In this document: positions 8,243 through 17,026 of the stretch, piece by piece | Position numbering within the stretch: the first letter of the stretch is position 1 | Layout: every line of letters starts with the position of its first letter | Source: Candidatus Magasanikbacteria bacterium RIFCSPHIGHO2_02_FULL_47_14 | GTDB taxonomy: Bacteria; Patescibacteriota; Patescibacteriia; Magasanikbacterales; UBA922 | Length of the DNA: 33,353 bases | Direction of reading: 5' to 3' | Assembly (NCBI GenBank): GCA_001784275.1 | Contig: MFQB01000012.1 | Coordinates: 1-33,353, forward strand | Made by a program: the position numbers and the translations under genes | The notes under the pieces: model-generated | What the model was told of the DNA's origin: nothing | What the model saw: only the letters and a program-made list of their open reading frames with translations | The model's database searches: none

Positions 8243-10641
8243 AGTATACCAGGATAGTACAGCGCCTCATCTTCTTTTTCTTTTTTTTGTATGTGTTATT
8301 TTATTTGTCGGTTATTGTTTTTCCGGATGTGCGAAACTTTGTTGGGTTTTATACCCCTCTTTCCTTAGTCCATTTTTTTACACTGGTCTTCTGCGTCTCC
8401 ATTGTTTTTTTTCTAAAGACAAAAATATACCATCACCCAAACAAACGACCTAAACACGTGAACCGATGGATAGTGGCAGGCTATAAAATTATTGCTGCAG
8501 CCTTTCACACATCGGCATTACGGCGCGTTGTCACCATCCTACTTTTTATAGCAACCCCGATTGCTCTTTTACCGGCTCAAGCCCTTCTTGACCAAAAAAA
8601 GTGGGCTGGGATCAATGCAGATGTGTTGCAATCTATCTTGCAGGCGCAAAAACCAATATTTTTTGTTTTCTTTTTTTTCTTAACCGCTCTCTGGATACTT
8701 GTTACAAGCAAATATAGCAAAAAATATCTTCCTTTTGCTCAACACGTCTTTTTTATCACGCTTATATTGTTCGAGTATCTTTTTATATCTCAAAAATTCT
8801 TTAACACAACGTACCACATCACCTTCTATCCATTTATTAAACATCTTCTTATATTTATATCGTCTGTAAGTGGCGGGATAAGTGTACTCCATACGTTTGA
8901 CACTTCATACGCGGACTTAAAAAAAGAGAAGCAATCGGAACTGGGTGCCCAGCTGTACTGTATAAAAAAATTCCGCGCTACCTATCCACGCCTTCAAAAT
9001 ATACCCGCTATCGGTCGAGTGACCGAAAACATATACAAACAAGGGTGGTTTGTGACTGGGTTTCTCGGACTCTTTTTGGTAACGTTCTTCTTTTTAACCG
9101 CACCACTCTCACAACGATTCTTGACTGGAGACGAATTTCATATCTTTTCAGTGGCCCAAGGGTTACTCAACTCGACCACGTGTGTAGCCTGGAACCAACT
9201 CTACGACACTCCCGGATACACATATACATCGCAGTGTATTTTATCCGGTATAGTGGCATTCTTCTTTTTTATAACCCAACATGTTTCCATTTTTGTTGCC
9301 AAATTACCCTCTCTTATCGTTTCAGTAGCAAATATCTTCCTCATTTACTCCCTTCTTAGCAAGATAGGGACAAAACAAATAGCTCTTTTTTCGGTTCTAT
9401 TTTACGTTCTGAACCCATTATTTATTTACGAATCAGCCTTTATACGGGGATATATTTATATCGTATTTTTGCTGTTGCTACTTACGCACTTCGTTTTTAA
9501 AATGATTCAGACAACAAACCAAAAAAAAGTATTACTTTTTATATTGCTACAAGGAATAACGCTTTTTACTGGATACAAAATTCATCTCACATTTATTACA
9601 GTTGCTCCGTTTGTTTGTGCGTTATGGATTTGGAAACTCCACGATTACGCAAAAAAAACAAACAGGATGCACCTATTTTCCCTCATCGTAACCTATATCG
9701 GCCTAGCTGGCGTTTGGTTCGCAATACGTTTTTTTGAGCAAAAAAACTGGGCAACGGCAGGTGCCATTTCGCTCCAGTGGAAAACTTTTGATGTCTCTTT
9801 TTTTACATTCCCACCGACTGTCACAAAAATCATTTTCGGTATCGGGATTGCGGGTTTCTTATGCTTTGCATTTAGGCTTTATAAGACAAAAAAGAAAATT
9901 CCGGCGCCGTTCGTTATGGCACTGGTTTTGATTGGTATGTTTGTGAGTACTCACATTATCTACGCGGTATTTGCAGACACAAAAAACTTGATTCTTAGAT
10001 ACATGACCAACATCATTGTGCTCAATGTGATTCTCCTGCCCTTCTTTTTATTTTTGATCATTCGACGCCTCTTAATCCAGAGAATAGCACCCGCAGTGAT
10101 AATTTTACTATTTATGGGAGTACCATATGTTTCCTTTTGGACAAGTGACCGGATGAATAGAGGATGGGATAACACATACAATATTATCGACATGTATTCG
10201 CTTGAAGAATTCACATCTCCTTACCGAGCGAAAGAAAAATGGGGCGCCCCATATACAAAAATAAAAGAGCACATAGAACCAAGTGACACAGTTGCTATCA
10301 TTACAGAGTTAGTACATGATCCAACGATACAGATACTCACGGAACATGCTGCTCAAATTGAACTATTTTGCCTTCGCTTTTCTCCATTCCAATTTATAAA
10401 TAACAGTATTTACTGTGCAGAAGAAGATTACTATTCGACAGAACTTCGCCCGATAAAATACGAGGCCATATCGCGCATACTTGAATCTCATGACAAGACA
10501 TTCATTGTGTTTCCCAGTAGAAAAAATTATAAATTCATGACGCAGACACAGTACATAAATGACCTATTCGGCTTTCAAAAAATATCCGGAACCGGTTTTG
10601 ATACAACATATATCGATGTGTATCTTTATGAAAGACGATAA
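8239..10641 (+). CDS. Polytopic membrane protein, GT-C glycosyltransferase-like, with long N-terminal membrane extension
   Basis: This 800-residue protein has many hydrophobic segments and a soluble C terminus (about 650-800). The core from about residue 270 resembles PMT/ArnT-like GT-C enzymes. A transmembrane helix is followed by FLTGDEFHIFSVAQGLL (about 294-310), with the expected acidic pair (D298, E299) in the first external loop, and then helix-rich sequence. The roughly 260 residues before this are additional membrane helices not usual for the family, possibly a fused domain. Its ATG overlaps the upstream stop in an ATGA junction, indicating translational coupling. It could act as a polymerase- or ligase-like glycosyltransferase acting on the flipped oligosaccharide. 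This role is inferred from fold and context only. Confidence 0.7.
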   Translation: MKYTRIVQRLIFFFFFLYVLFYLSVIVFPDVRNFVGFYTPLSLVHFFTLVFCVSIVFFLKTKIYHHPNKRPKHVNRWIVAGYKIIAAAFHTSALRRVVTILLFIATPIALLPAQALLDQKKWAGINADVLQSILQAQKPIFFVFFFFLTALWILVTSKYSKKYLPFAQHVFFITLILFEYLFISQKFFNTTYHITFYPFIKHLLIFISSVSGGISVLHTFDTSYADLKKEKQSELGAQLYCIKKFRATYPRLQNIPAIGRVTENIYKQGWFVTGFLGLFLVTFFFLTAPLSQRFLTGDEFHIFSVAQGLLNSTTCVAWNQLYDTPGYTYTSQCILSGIVAFFFFITQHVSIFVAKLPSLIVSVANIFLIYSLLSKIGTKQIALFSVLFYVLNPLFIYESAFIRGYIYIVFLLLLLTHFVFKMIQTTNQKKVLLFILLQGITLFTGYKIHLTFITVAPFVCALWIWKLHDYAKKTNRMHLFSLIVTYIGLAGVWFAIRFFEQKNWATAGAISLQWKTFDVSFFTFPPTVTKIIFGIGIAGFLCFAFRLYKTKKKIPAPFVMALVLIGMFVSTHIIYAVFADTKNLILRYMTNIIVLNVILLPFFLFLIIRRLLIQRIAPAVIILLFMGVPYVSFWTSDRMNRGWDNTYNIIDMYSLEEFTSPYRAKEKWGAPYTKIKEHIEPSDTVAIITELVHDPTIQILTEHAAQIELFCLRFSPFQFINNSIYCAEEDYYSTELRPIKYEAISRILESHDKTFIVFPSRKNYKFMTQTQYINDLFGFQKISGTGFDTTYIDVYLYERR

Positions 10642-11959
10642 GTCGAAAAGCAAATTTTCTTCGATGAGAGAAAAAAATGCTGTCCTTTTCCTTGCTAAAA
10701 TTTTTGATGGCGCAAAACAAGTGCCCCATCTTCAATATTTTATTGGCAACGGTTTTTGGATGACCCTAAAAGAAGGGGCAACGACACTCCTTGGCGTGTT
10801 TGTCTCAGTAGCCCTTGCTCGCCTACTGACAAAAGAAACTTACGGACAATATCAACTCGTCATCACCATTATCAGTCTGTTTTCAGTTTTTTCAATCCCT
10901 GGACTAAACTCGTCACTAACCCGGTCAGTCGCACGTGGATACGACGGAAACTATAGAAATAGTGTGCACATAAGTTTTTGGTGGTCACTTATTGCCGTTC
11001 CTCTTCTCTCAAGTCTCGCGGGGTATTTTTACATTATAGGAAATCAAGATGTAGCGGCGAGCTTCTTGATTTCTGCGATTTTTTTCCCCTTCTTTTATGC
11101 CCCAAATACATGGAATGCATTCTTGGTTGGAAAACAAAAATTTAACCTGCTAACACGCTGGAATATCATTTCCGTTCTTTTCCAAAGTTTTCTTCTCGTA
11201 ACAATGGCCTGGATTTTCAAAAATAATCTTATTGTTTTGGTCTTCAGCTATTTTTTTTCATATACTATTTTCAACTACATATGGTACAAAAAAAGTTTTG
11301 CGCTCATCCAAACAGACAAAAAAAACGAGGAAGACATAGATTATGGTTTTTTCCTTACCAAACTATCGACACTGGAAATCGTCGCGTCATACATAGATAA
11401 AGTGCTCGTCGGACTTCTTCTCGGGCCTGAGTCGCTCGCAATTTACACCATCGTTTCATTGATTGCCGTAAAAATAAAAGACCTATCAAAAGTGGTTGGC
11501 CAACTTATCTTTCCAAAATTTTCAACAAGCAAAAAAACCTTTGTAGACATTCTTTATGCATACCAAAGACCGTGGCTTTTATTTACCTTGAGCATGGTCG
11601 CAATTTCAGGACTATATTACGTCAGTATACCCACTCTTATACGGTTACTTTTCAGTGAACAATATACACCATACACATACCTTGCGCAGTGGTTTACGAT
11701 AACCGTTGTATTGTCGTTCCCTCTTGCGGTTTTAGCATATTATGTACTGGCAAAAAAAGAAAAAAAAATCATAATTCTTTCGCGTCCGATTTTTGCTTTT
11801 ATACGAATAGTACTGAACGCTTTTGCTATTTATTTTTTCGGTCTGATTGGGGCCGTGGTAGCATTTAACTTATCCATGCTCATTCGTCTATTCTTTTTTC
11901 TTTTCGGAATCAAATACACTCAACCAAAAAAAGGCAAAGATGAGTGCCTTAGGATATAA
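10628..11959 (+). CDS. Wzx-type polysaccharide flippase (MOP superfamily)
   Basis: This 443-residue multi-spanning protein carries the N-terminal signature of Polysacc_synt/MATE-like flippases: FGNGFWMTLKEGATTLLGVF-like sequence, ALARLLTKETYGQYQ, then FSIPGLNSSLTRSVARGY. Such proteins move lipid-linked oligosaccharides across the cytoplasmic membrane. A start at 10628 (MKDDKSKSKFSS) is preferred over the in-frame ATG at 10559 because it overlaps the upstream gene by only 14 bp; a further in-frame ATG lies at 10664. It is the last gene of the plus-strand operon. Its 3' end overlaps the convergent minus-strand gene by 11 bp. Confidence 0.88.
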   Translation: MKDDKSKSKFSSMREKNAVLFLAKIFDGAKQVPHLQYFIGNGFWMTLKEGATTLLGVFVSVALARLLTKETYGQYQLVITIISLFSVFSIPGLNSSLTRSVARGYDGNYRNSVHISFWWSLIAVPLLSSLAGYFYIIGNQDVAASFLISAIFFPFFYAPNTWNAFLVGKQKFNLLTRWNIISVLFQSFLLVTMAWIFKNNLIVLVFSYFFSYTIFNYIWYKKSFALIQTDKKNEEDIDYGFFLTKLSTLEIVASYIDKVLVGLLLGPESLAIYTIVSLIAVKIKDLSKVVGQLIFPKFSTSKKTFVDILYAYQRPWLLFTLSMVAISGLYYVSIPTLIRLLFSEQYTPYTYLAQWFTITVVLSFPLAVLAYYVLAKKEKKIIILSRPIFAFIRIVLNAFAIYFFGLIGAVVAFNLSMLIRLFFFLFGIKYTQPKKGKDECLRI

Positions 11960-13037
11960 ACTCATGAAATGGATAGATATCTTCTCTGTCCAAAATTTGA
12001 ACGAGGAGGCTGACCCCCCACAAAAAAAGACATGTCCCGTGAATATCCGGCTCATTTCTCCCCCGACTTACTGGAGCATCATAATACCACTTTCCTGACG
12101 AACCAGGCAAAAAGGAAAATCCACCGATACTCGGATAGTAATGCGCTCGATATCGTCGAAGCCGGTCCCAGGCAAATGTATTCAGTTCCTCGTTTCGATA
12201 CTCCGTTCCAACCACTTTTGTACAATACGTCAGTACAAACGTTATATTAAAGTGATCACATGCGTGAGTGTCATGTTGTGCGGACAGGACCGTGTCCAAT
12301 ATACGATCTGCATGGGCAAAATTCATTCTTTCCGCAACCAACAAACCCGTTAGGATCTTCATGGCTCCATTTATTTTTTGAGAAAGAGATGGTGTGCCCA
12401 TGTACCAAAATCCGTCTGAGTGTTGTAGTCGATTAACCCAGCGTATCGCTGCGTCTATCAAAGTTTCTTTGTTTTCAGATAAACTACATGCAAGAAAAAA
12501 TAAAAGGTGACTAAAGTGACTTCCCGCTGCCCATGGTTTATGCCAATCAAGGGCCGATAGATATCTCTCTATGTCTTGTTCAGATTCCACAAGCGACGTG
12601 ATTGCATACCGAGGCATATGGGAAAAAAGTGTCATCGCAGAAAATGCCTGGCGTGTTTCAGCAAGGTGTACTTGCTTACCTCTGTGAATGTTGCCTGTCT
12701 TGAAGATATACCACAAACGGTACGGAACGGAAGACCACTCAATCCACTGATCTATAAAAAAACCAGTTGGCTTCTGAAAAGATTGTATAAAATTACATGC
12801 CTCCTCCACTTCTTGTTCATACTCCTTTCTTAACCCAAGTGTGTATATAATCTTTAAAAAGAAAACAGAGTTACCAAGGCCCCATTGCGCTTTTTCTCTG
12901 AGATAGTCACCGGTGAGTGAATAGTGGTATCTCCCCGGTCGGCCAGGCACTTTTAACTTCTGCAAAAATTGAGGAACAGCATGAGGAAGCGCAAGTAGCC
13001 ATTGTTGAATTTCTTCGATGTCTCGTCCGTCAGTCAT
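11949..13037 (-). CDS. Alpha/alpha-toroid-like protein (prenyltransferase/squalene-cyclase fold), function unknown
   Basis: This 362-residue soluble protein has no signal peptide. It contains helix-pair repeats with QxxxGFF/QxxDGFW-like turns: SFQKPTGFFIDQW at about 89, RLQHSDGFWYMGTP at about 205, and YPSIGGFSFLPG at about 310. These resemble the QW-type motifs of squalene cyclases, prenyltransferases and polysaccharide-processing toroids. A SHFSHLLFFLAC segment and several His/Asp-rich stretches could line a central cavity. I cannot assign a reaction. It is the last gene of the minus-strand operon and overlaps the acyltransferase gene by 8 bp, so it probably acts on the same glycan or its lipid carrier. 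Its 3' end overlaps the flippase gene tail to tail. Confidence 0.6.
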   Translation of the reverse strand: MTDGRDIEEIQQWLLALPHAVPQFLQKLKVPGRPGRYHYSLTGDYLREKAQWGLGNSVFFLKIIYTLGLRKEYEQEVEEACNFIQSFQKPTGFFIDQWIEWSSVPYRLWYIFKTGNIHRGKQVHLAETRQAFSAMTLFSHMPRYAITSLVESEQDIERYLSALDWHKPWAAGSHFSHLLFFLACSLSENKETLIDAAIRWVNRLQHSDGFWYMGTPSLSQKINGAMKILTGLLVAERMNFAHADRILDTVLSAQHDTHACDHFNITFVLTYCTKVVGTEYRNEELNTFAWDRLRRYRAHYYPSIGGFSFLPGSSGKWYYDAPVSRGRNEPDIHGTCLFLWGVSLLVQILDREDIYPFHEFIS

Positions 13038-13530
13038 ACGAGAGTTCTCTCAAAACTCGGGCCGGGACCCCGACAGCCAGTGAATCCGGTGGCAAATCTT
13101 TCGTGACAACTGCACCAGCACCTACAACAGTATTTTTGCCAATAGAAACACCTGGGTTAACGATCACACCAGAACCCAACCAGACTCCATCATCAATCCT
13201 GACTGGCAGCGCAATATGCTTTCTGACAGAGGCGGGGTGTTCATAGTCCAGCCCCCCGGTATTAATAATACATCCAGGAGAAATACGTACACGACTTCCT
13301 ATGTAAATATCCGCCATCGCGTTAAGCACAACACCATGATTGATTCGTGTCGCATCCCCTACAAAAATATGGTGAGGATGATACACATAGATATTGCCCG
13401 AGACACTGGATAGGCGCCCCAAATTGCCAAAAAGACACCTCCATTTCCATGTCGTTCCGAGTTTATGCAGACCTCGAAGCCATTTAAATATCAGTAAAAA
13501 AAACCGGTGAAAAATCGATACATCTTTCAT
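13030..13530 (-). CDS. Hexapeptide-repeat (left-handed beta-helix) O-acyltransferase
   Basis: This 166-residue protein is dominated by hexapeptide repeats (about 60-150), including INHGVVLNAMADIYIGSRVR, VWLGSGVIVNPGVSIGKNTV and VGAGAVVTKDLPPDSLAVGV. It ends with the PARVLREL tail seen in WbbJ/maltose-O-acetyltransferase-like enzymes. It probably transfers an acetyl or similar acyl group from a CoA donor to a sugar hydroxyl. The ATG at 13530 lies one base after the upstream stop (TGATATG). A TTG 27 bases earlier is in frame but less likely. The N terminus (about 1-25) is hydrophobic and basic, perhaps for membrane association. Confidence 0.85.
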   Translation of the reverse strand: MKDVSIFHRFFLLIFKWLRGLHKLGTTWKWRCLFGNLGRLSSVSGNIYVYHPHHIFVGDATRINHGVVLNAMADIYIGSRVRISPGCIINTGGLDYEHPASVRKHIALPVRIDDGVWLGSGVIVNPGVSIGKNTVVGAGAVVTKDLPPDSLAVGVPARVLRELSYD

Positions 13531-13531
13531 A

Positions 13532-14194
13532 TCACTTTTTATTATGCGCAATAACAATTATCTTCCGGCTAAAAAATGAATGGCGGAGCAATCTAAAAAA
13601 AATGCCCCCTGTCGGGATAATCTCGACGTCAAAAAAGTATTTTTTGAATAACTTTTTTGCTTTAGAGACAGTAAACTTATTTACGTGAGTTGGATCATCG
13701 TGTAGTCGTTGAAATCTTCCAAAAAAAACATCAATGATGTCGTACACACGCTTGACTGGATAGTTGGGAGTAACAAAAAAACAAACACCGTCTGGATAGA
13801 GAATACGATGAATCTCTTGCATGTAAAAATCAATGTCAGAAATCGGTATATGCTCGATGACTTGGTCTGAGTGAATAAGGTGAAACGTATCTCGGTCAAA
13901 TGGTAACGGTTCCAACGGTTTCACTAAAAGCATATTCTTCCATCCTTCTCTCTGGAGACGTTGGACTCTTGTATCTGATACTTCTACGCCATAGATGTTT
14001 TCTTTTTTAAACCAAGCAGTAAAAAACGGTACATATTTTCCATTACCAAAACCATAGTCAAGACACCTCCGCTCCTGATCTGAAGACAATAAAGGAAGGA
14101 CATTCTCACGAAATGCCGCCTCCCAGGCAGTGGGTACTACACCTTTTTGTGCCCGATCACGGGCATACTGTTCAAAATCTTGAGACATACTCAT
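13532..14194 (-). CDS. Class I SAM-dependent methyltransferase
   Basis: This 220-residue protein has a Rossmann-type methyltransferase core. Motif I is CLDYGFGNGKYVPFF (about 43-57), followed by an acidic beta2 residue (YGVEVSD). Motif IV/V is FHLIHSDQVIEHIPI, followed by RILYPDGVCFFVTPN. This matches the Methyltransf_11/UbiE-like families common in glycan loci. The substrate is unknown, probably a sugar hydroxyl. Translation probably starts at 14194 (MSMSQDFEQYAR), inside the end of the upstream glycosyltransferase gene with a 23-bp overlap, and AAGGA lies upstream. The in-frame ATG at 14239 would give a much longer overlap. Confidence 0.82.
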   Translation of the reverse strand: MSMSQDFEQYARDRAQKGVVPTAWEAAFRENVLPLLSSDQERRCLDYGFGNGKYVPFFTAWFKKENIYGVEVSDTRVQRLQREGWKNMLLVKPLEPLPFDRDTFHLIHSDQVIEHIPISDIDFYMQEIHRILYPDGVCFFVTPNYPVKRVYDIIDVFFGRFQRLHDDPTHVNKFTVSKAKKLFKKYFFDVEIIPTGGIFFRLLRHSFFSRKIIVIAHNKK

Positions 14195-15263
14195 CACTAG
14201 ATAGGATTCCTTCATGCAAAAGAATATCGCGTATGGCACGAAATGTAAAGTCGTATGTATACCCGAGTCGAACTAATTGTTCCCGTGTATTGACGATCGT
14301 GTTGGTTGCAAGCAATATCTTTTTTGCCAAGTCGTCTGGATCTGGCTTTGCAACAAACCCTCCAACACGCCAGACATGTGATACAGCCGCCGGGCTATCG
14401 TCACAGCAGACAACAGGTATATTGCAGGCCGCTGCCTCCAATATAATACGCGGACCCATCTCACGATAGTTCGTTGTCGTCAATAAACACCGAGATTGGT
14501 TATACAAGCGAGCAACTTCTTCCGGCGACTGCCAGCCCGCGAATGTTGTAACGTGGGGGTATTCTCGCTTTAGTCTTGCACCGGGCATCACCAATGTCTT
14601 TCCCGCCCGTGCGGTAGCACGTATTGCCAACTCCGGACGCTTCCAATATCCCTCGGAACCACGAGATGGATAGATACAGTCCCACCGTTTCGGCTCGTCT
14701 ATATTTGGTCGAAATATTTTTTCATTCGCGGGCTTTGGAGCGACAATAATGCGACTCTGATCGATATATATTCTCGCTGCAAGCTGCTTTTTTTGAAAAT
14801 CATGATCAACTAAGTGATAATCAACGCACCGATGATACCTCCCAACAGACTTTTTGAGACTTCTATTCGAATACGAAATTTTTAAGTAATCTTTCAATGT
14901 ATAGGAAATAGCTGAACTATAATATAATAACTTTATACACCTCATGGATGAAACTCCTTGTAAAAAATCATCATATGGAAAACTGTGATGATTTAAAAAC
15001 AGAACGTCCGGTTTTTCCAAAGCAAGATATTGTAGAATTTCCTTTTTTGTGCGACAAAAATAATAGCTGAGCGATTGGGTGTGGGACTGATAACTGCCGT
15101 AACAAAAATCAGAGAGCGTGACGATACGCACGTCAAAAAAATCAGACAAACGGCGCGCGGCATATACCGTAGAGTCTTCAACGGCCAGCATCGCCCCCCC
15201 ACCCTCTGGCACCAACTTTTTTTGCCAATGCCAAATAAAAAAAATCTTTTTTTTCATCTCCAT
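14172..15263 (-). CDS. Glycosyltransferase, GT-B fold, GT4-like C-terminal domain
   Basis: This 363-residue cytoplasmic protein has a diverged N-terminal domain starting IFFIWHWQKKLVPEGGGAML. Its C-terminal nucleotide-sugar domain contains IYPSRGSEGYWKRPELAI (about 208), VTTFAGWQSPEEVARLYNQS (about 251) and GPRIILEAAACNIPVVCCDD (about 282-301). The last is the E-x7-E-equivalent donor-binding region of GT4 enzymes. It is expected to transfer a sugar from a nucleotide donor onto the growing lipid-linked oligosaccharide. It sits between two methyltransferase genes in the operon. Confidence 0.8.
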   Translation of the reverse strand: MEMKKKIFFIWHWQKKLVPEGGGAMLAVEDSTVYAARRLSDFFDVRIVTLSDFCYGSYQSHTQSLSYYFCRTKKEILQYLALEKPDVLFLNHHSFPYDDFLQGVSSMRCIKLLYYSSAISYTLKDYLKISYSNRSLKKSVGRYHRCVDYHLVDHDFQKKQLAARIYIDQSRIIVAPKPANEKIFRPNIDEPKRWDCIYPSRGSEGYWKRPELAIRATARAGKTLVMPGARLKREYPHVTTFAGWQSPEEVARLYNQSRCLLTTTNYREMGPRIILEAAACNIPVVCCDDSPAAVSHVWRVGGFVAKPDPDDLAKKILLATNTIVNTREQLVRLGYTYDFTFRAIRDILLHEGILSSDEYVSRF

Positions 15264-15268
15264 AGGTA

Positions 15269-15976
15269 TTACTTTTGCGCTATCACAAGATAGAGGCTGG
15301 GATATGCAGTATACACTCCGCGTTTTTGTTCTTCATATACTTCGGAACACAGTATATTGTTCGATGACCGGAAAAAAAAACTTTTGAATAACTTCGTAAC
15401 AAAAAATAAACAAAGAAGCGGCCAATACCAGATTTTTTTATATAGCATATTCATAAGAGTCAAGTCAAAGTCACCAACTTGGTATACTGAAACGGAAGAA
15501 AAATTGCGAAACAAAAATTTCAAAGAATGAAATCCAAAACGAAAATAGTCCGGGAGACTATGTAACCGATACATAAATGGAACAACCACGATAGCATAAC
15601 CGTCTTGTTTCAACGTACGTTGCATTTCGTCTACAGCTCGCTGTGGTTCCGGAAGATGTTCAAGAGAGGCGACAGACAAAAAATTATTTACTGTCCCGTC
15701 TCCAAAAGGCATGTTCTGCATGTCAACAAACACCTCATACGGCGGCACAATATTGCTGGCTATGTATGTGAGCCGAGGGTTGACTTTCCTGTAGGTCGCA
15801 TTCGTTTTTGGTGATGAACCAAGATCAACAACTGACCCGCTGAGCTGTGATAGCAACTGTGCTAATATCGTATCTGTGAGGAGGCGCGGTATAGAGCTTC
15901 TATAAAATAAAATCTTCCAGGCATTTCGAAAAAGAAAATAAAAAGATAAAATCGGTTTATGCAATTCAAGAGACAT
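15269..15976 (-). CDS. Class I SAM-dependent methyltransferase (diverged motif I)
   Basis: The 235-residue protein has a methyltransferase-like core but an unusual motif I, VVDLGSSPKTNATYR (about 50-64), in place of DxGxGxG. Later signatures are clear: VDMQNMPFGDGTVNNFLSVA (about 88), SLEHLPEPQRAVDEMQR and LKQDGYAIVVVPFMYRLHS. The C-terminal 60 residues include a hydrophobic stretch (about 183-200) that may associate with membrane. It is probably a glycan methyltransferase by context. The ATG lies 7 bases downstream of the pyruvyltransferase-family gene stop. Confidence 0.75.
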   Translation of the reverse strand: MSLELHKPILSFYFLFRNAWKILFYRSSIPRLLTDTILAQLLSQLSGSVVDLGSSPKTNATYRKVNPRLTYIASNIVPPYEVFVDMQNMPFGDGTVNNFLSVASLEHLPEPQRAVDEMQRTLKQDGYAIVVVPFMYRLHSLPDYFRFGFHSLKFLFRNFSSVSVYQVGDFDLTLMNMLYKKIWYWPLLCLFFVTKLFKSFFFRSSNNILCSEVYEEQKRGVYTAYPSLYLVIAQK

Positions 15977-15983
15977 ATCAAAT

Positions 15984-17012
15984 TCAGGTAATAAGTTGGC
16001 TCATTTTCTTAAGAAAATAAATATTTTTTTCTAAATATTCAGCTCGTTTTTTTGATAAAAGAGTCCGAACTGTATTCTCGTCGCCTTGAAGCTCTGCAAA
16101 CAATGACAGCAACACTTCTGGGGTTATATCTTGTAACGCGACAGAAAACAAAGACGGATACCCGACCATATCAACAAACGCATCGCACTTAATGTTATAC
16201 GAGATATTTAAAAATGGTTTCCCTGCGCCAAGAGCGAAAATCCCCATATGCCCACGTGATCCGACCAAATAATCCATTTGGCTATATGCCCCCATCAGCT
16301 GTTGTGCAGAAGAAGAAAACAATAAAGGGATATCAACACGCTGTCGAAGGCTCAAATAGGAGTCAGTAACTTGTTTTGTATGTGCGATGAGATAGCATGC
16401 ATACTCTGTATGTAACACGGATATAGTTGCGACAAGTGTACGAATATAATTTTGAGCAGCCAGAGTCGAAAGACGAGACAGTGGCACCAACACAAAACCA
16501 ATCTTTTTCTTCTCTGTGAAAGCTAATTCAAATGGAATAGGTGACAAAAACATGGATGGACATGGAACAAGGTCCGTCGGTATTCCTTTGGAAGCAAGCT
16601 CCATTTGGCTCATCACGTCTCGAACTGAACTCAAAGTTACATAATCGTGAAGATGTTGAATTTTTTTCATCATTCTTTTATATCTTTTTTCGTCTTTTGC
16701 CTCGTAATTCAAACCAACACCATATAAAAATATAGGCTTTTTTATACCTTTAAGTGCCCGATATGAAAGCCGCAAGAGTGTCTTTTTTGCATATGGCCAA
16801 TACAGACCGCCTCCCCCAACAACCACACAATCAAAATCTCTATTGACACGGGCAATTGTTGCAGAATCAAAATCTTGATATGCAATAAAAAAATCTTCAA
16901 AGGCGGCTTGTGTATCTATATGCTCCCGTATCAGATATTTAATACCCTCGGCAGATCCGACGTCACCCAGGTTATTATCGTTCGCATAACAGTGAAAAAT
17001 GTTTAACGCCAT
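15984..17012 (-). CDS. Polysaccharide pyruvyltransferase family protein (CsaB/WcaK-like)
   Basis: This 342-residue protein fits the polysaccharide pyruvyltransferase family, which adds ketal-linked pyruvate from phosphoenolpyruvate to sugars. Supporting motifs are NLGDVGSAEGIKYLI (about 14-28), FDCVVVGGGGLYWPY (about 59-73), a SVRDVMSQMELASKGI segment and the late family signature GSRGHMGIFALGAGKPFLNI (about 252-271) followed by YNIKCDAF. Pyruvylated glycans anchor S-layer proteins in some Gram-positive bacteria. Whether that applies here is inference. The ATG lies 14 bases after the upstream glycosyltransferase stop. Confidence 0.82.
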   Translation of the reverse strand: MALNIFHCYANDNNLGDVGSAEGIKYLIREHIDTQAAFEDFFIAYQDFDSATIARVNRDFDCVVVGGGGLYWPYAKKTLLRLSYRALKGIKKPIFLYGVGLNYEAKDEKRYKRMMKKIQHLHDYVTLSSVRDVMSQMELASKGIPTDLVPCPSMFLSPIPFELAFTEKKKIGFVLVPLSRLSTLAAQNYIRTLVATISVLHTEYACYLIAHTKQVTDSYLSLRQRVDIPLLFSSSAQQLMGAYSQMDYLVGSRGHMGIFALGAGKPFLNISYNIKCDAFVDMVGYPSLFSVALQDITPEVLLSLFAELQGDENTVRTLLSKKRAEYLEKNIYFLKKMSQLIT

Positions 17013-17026
17013 AAGACCGGTGGCTA

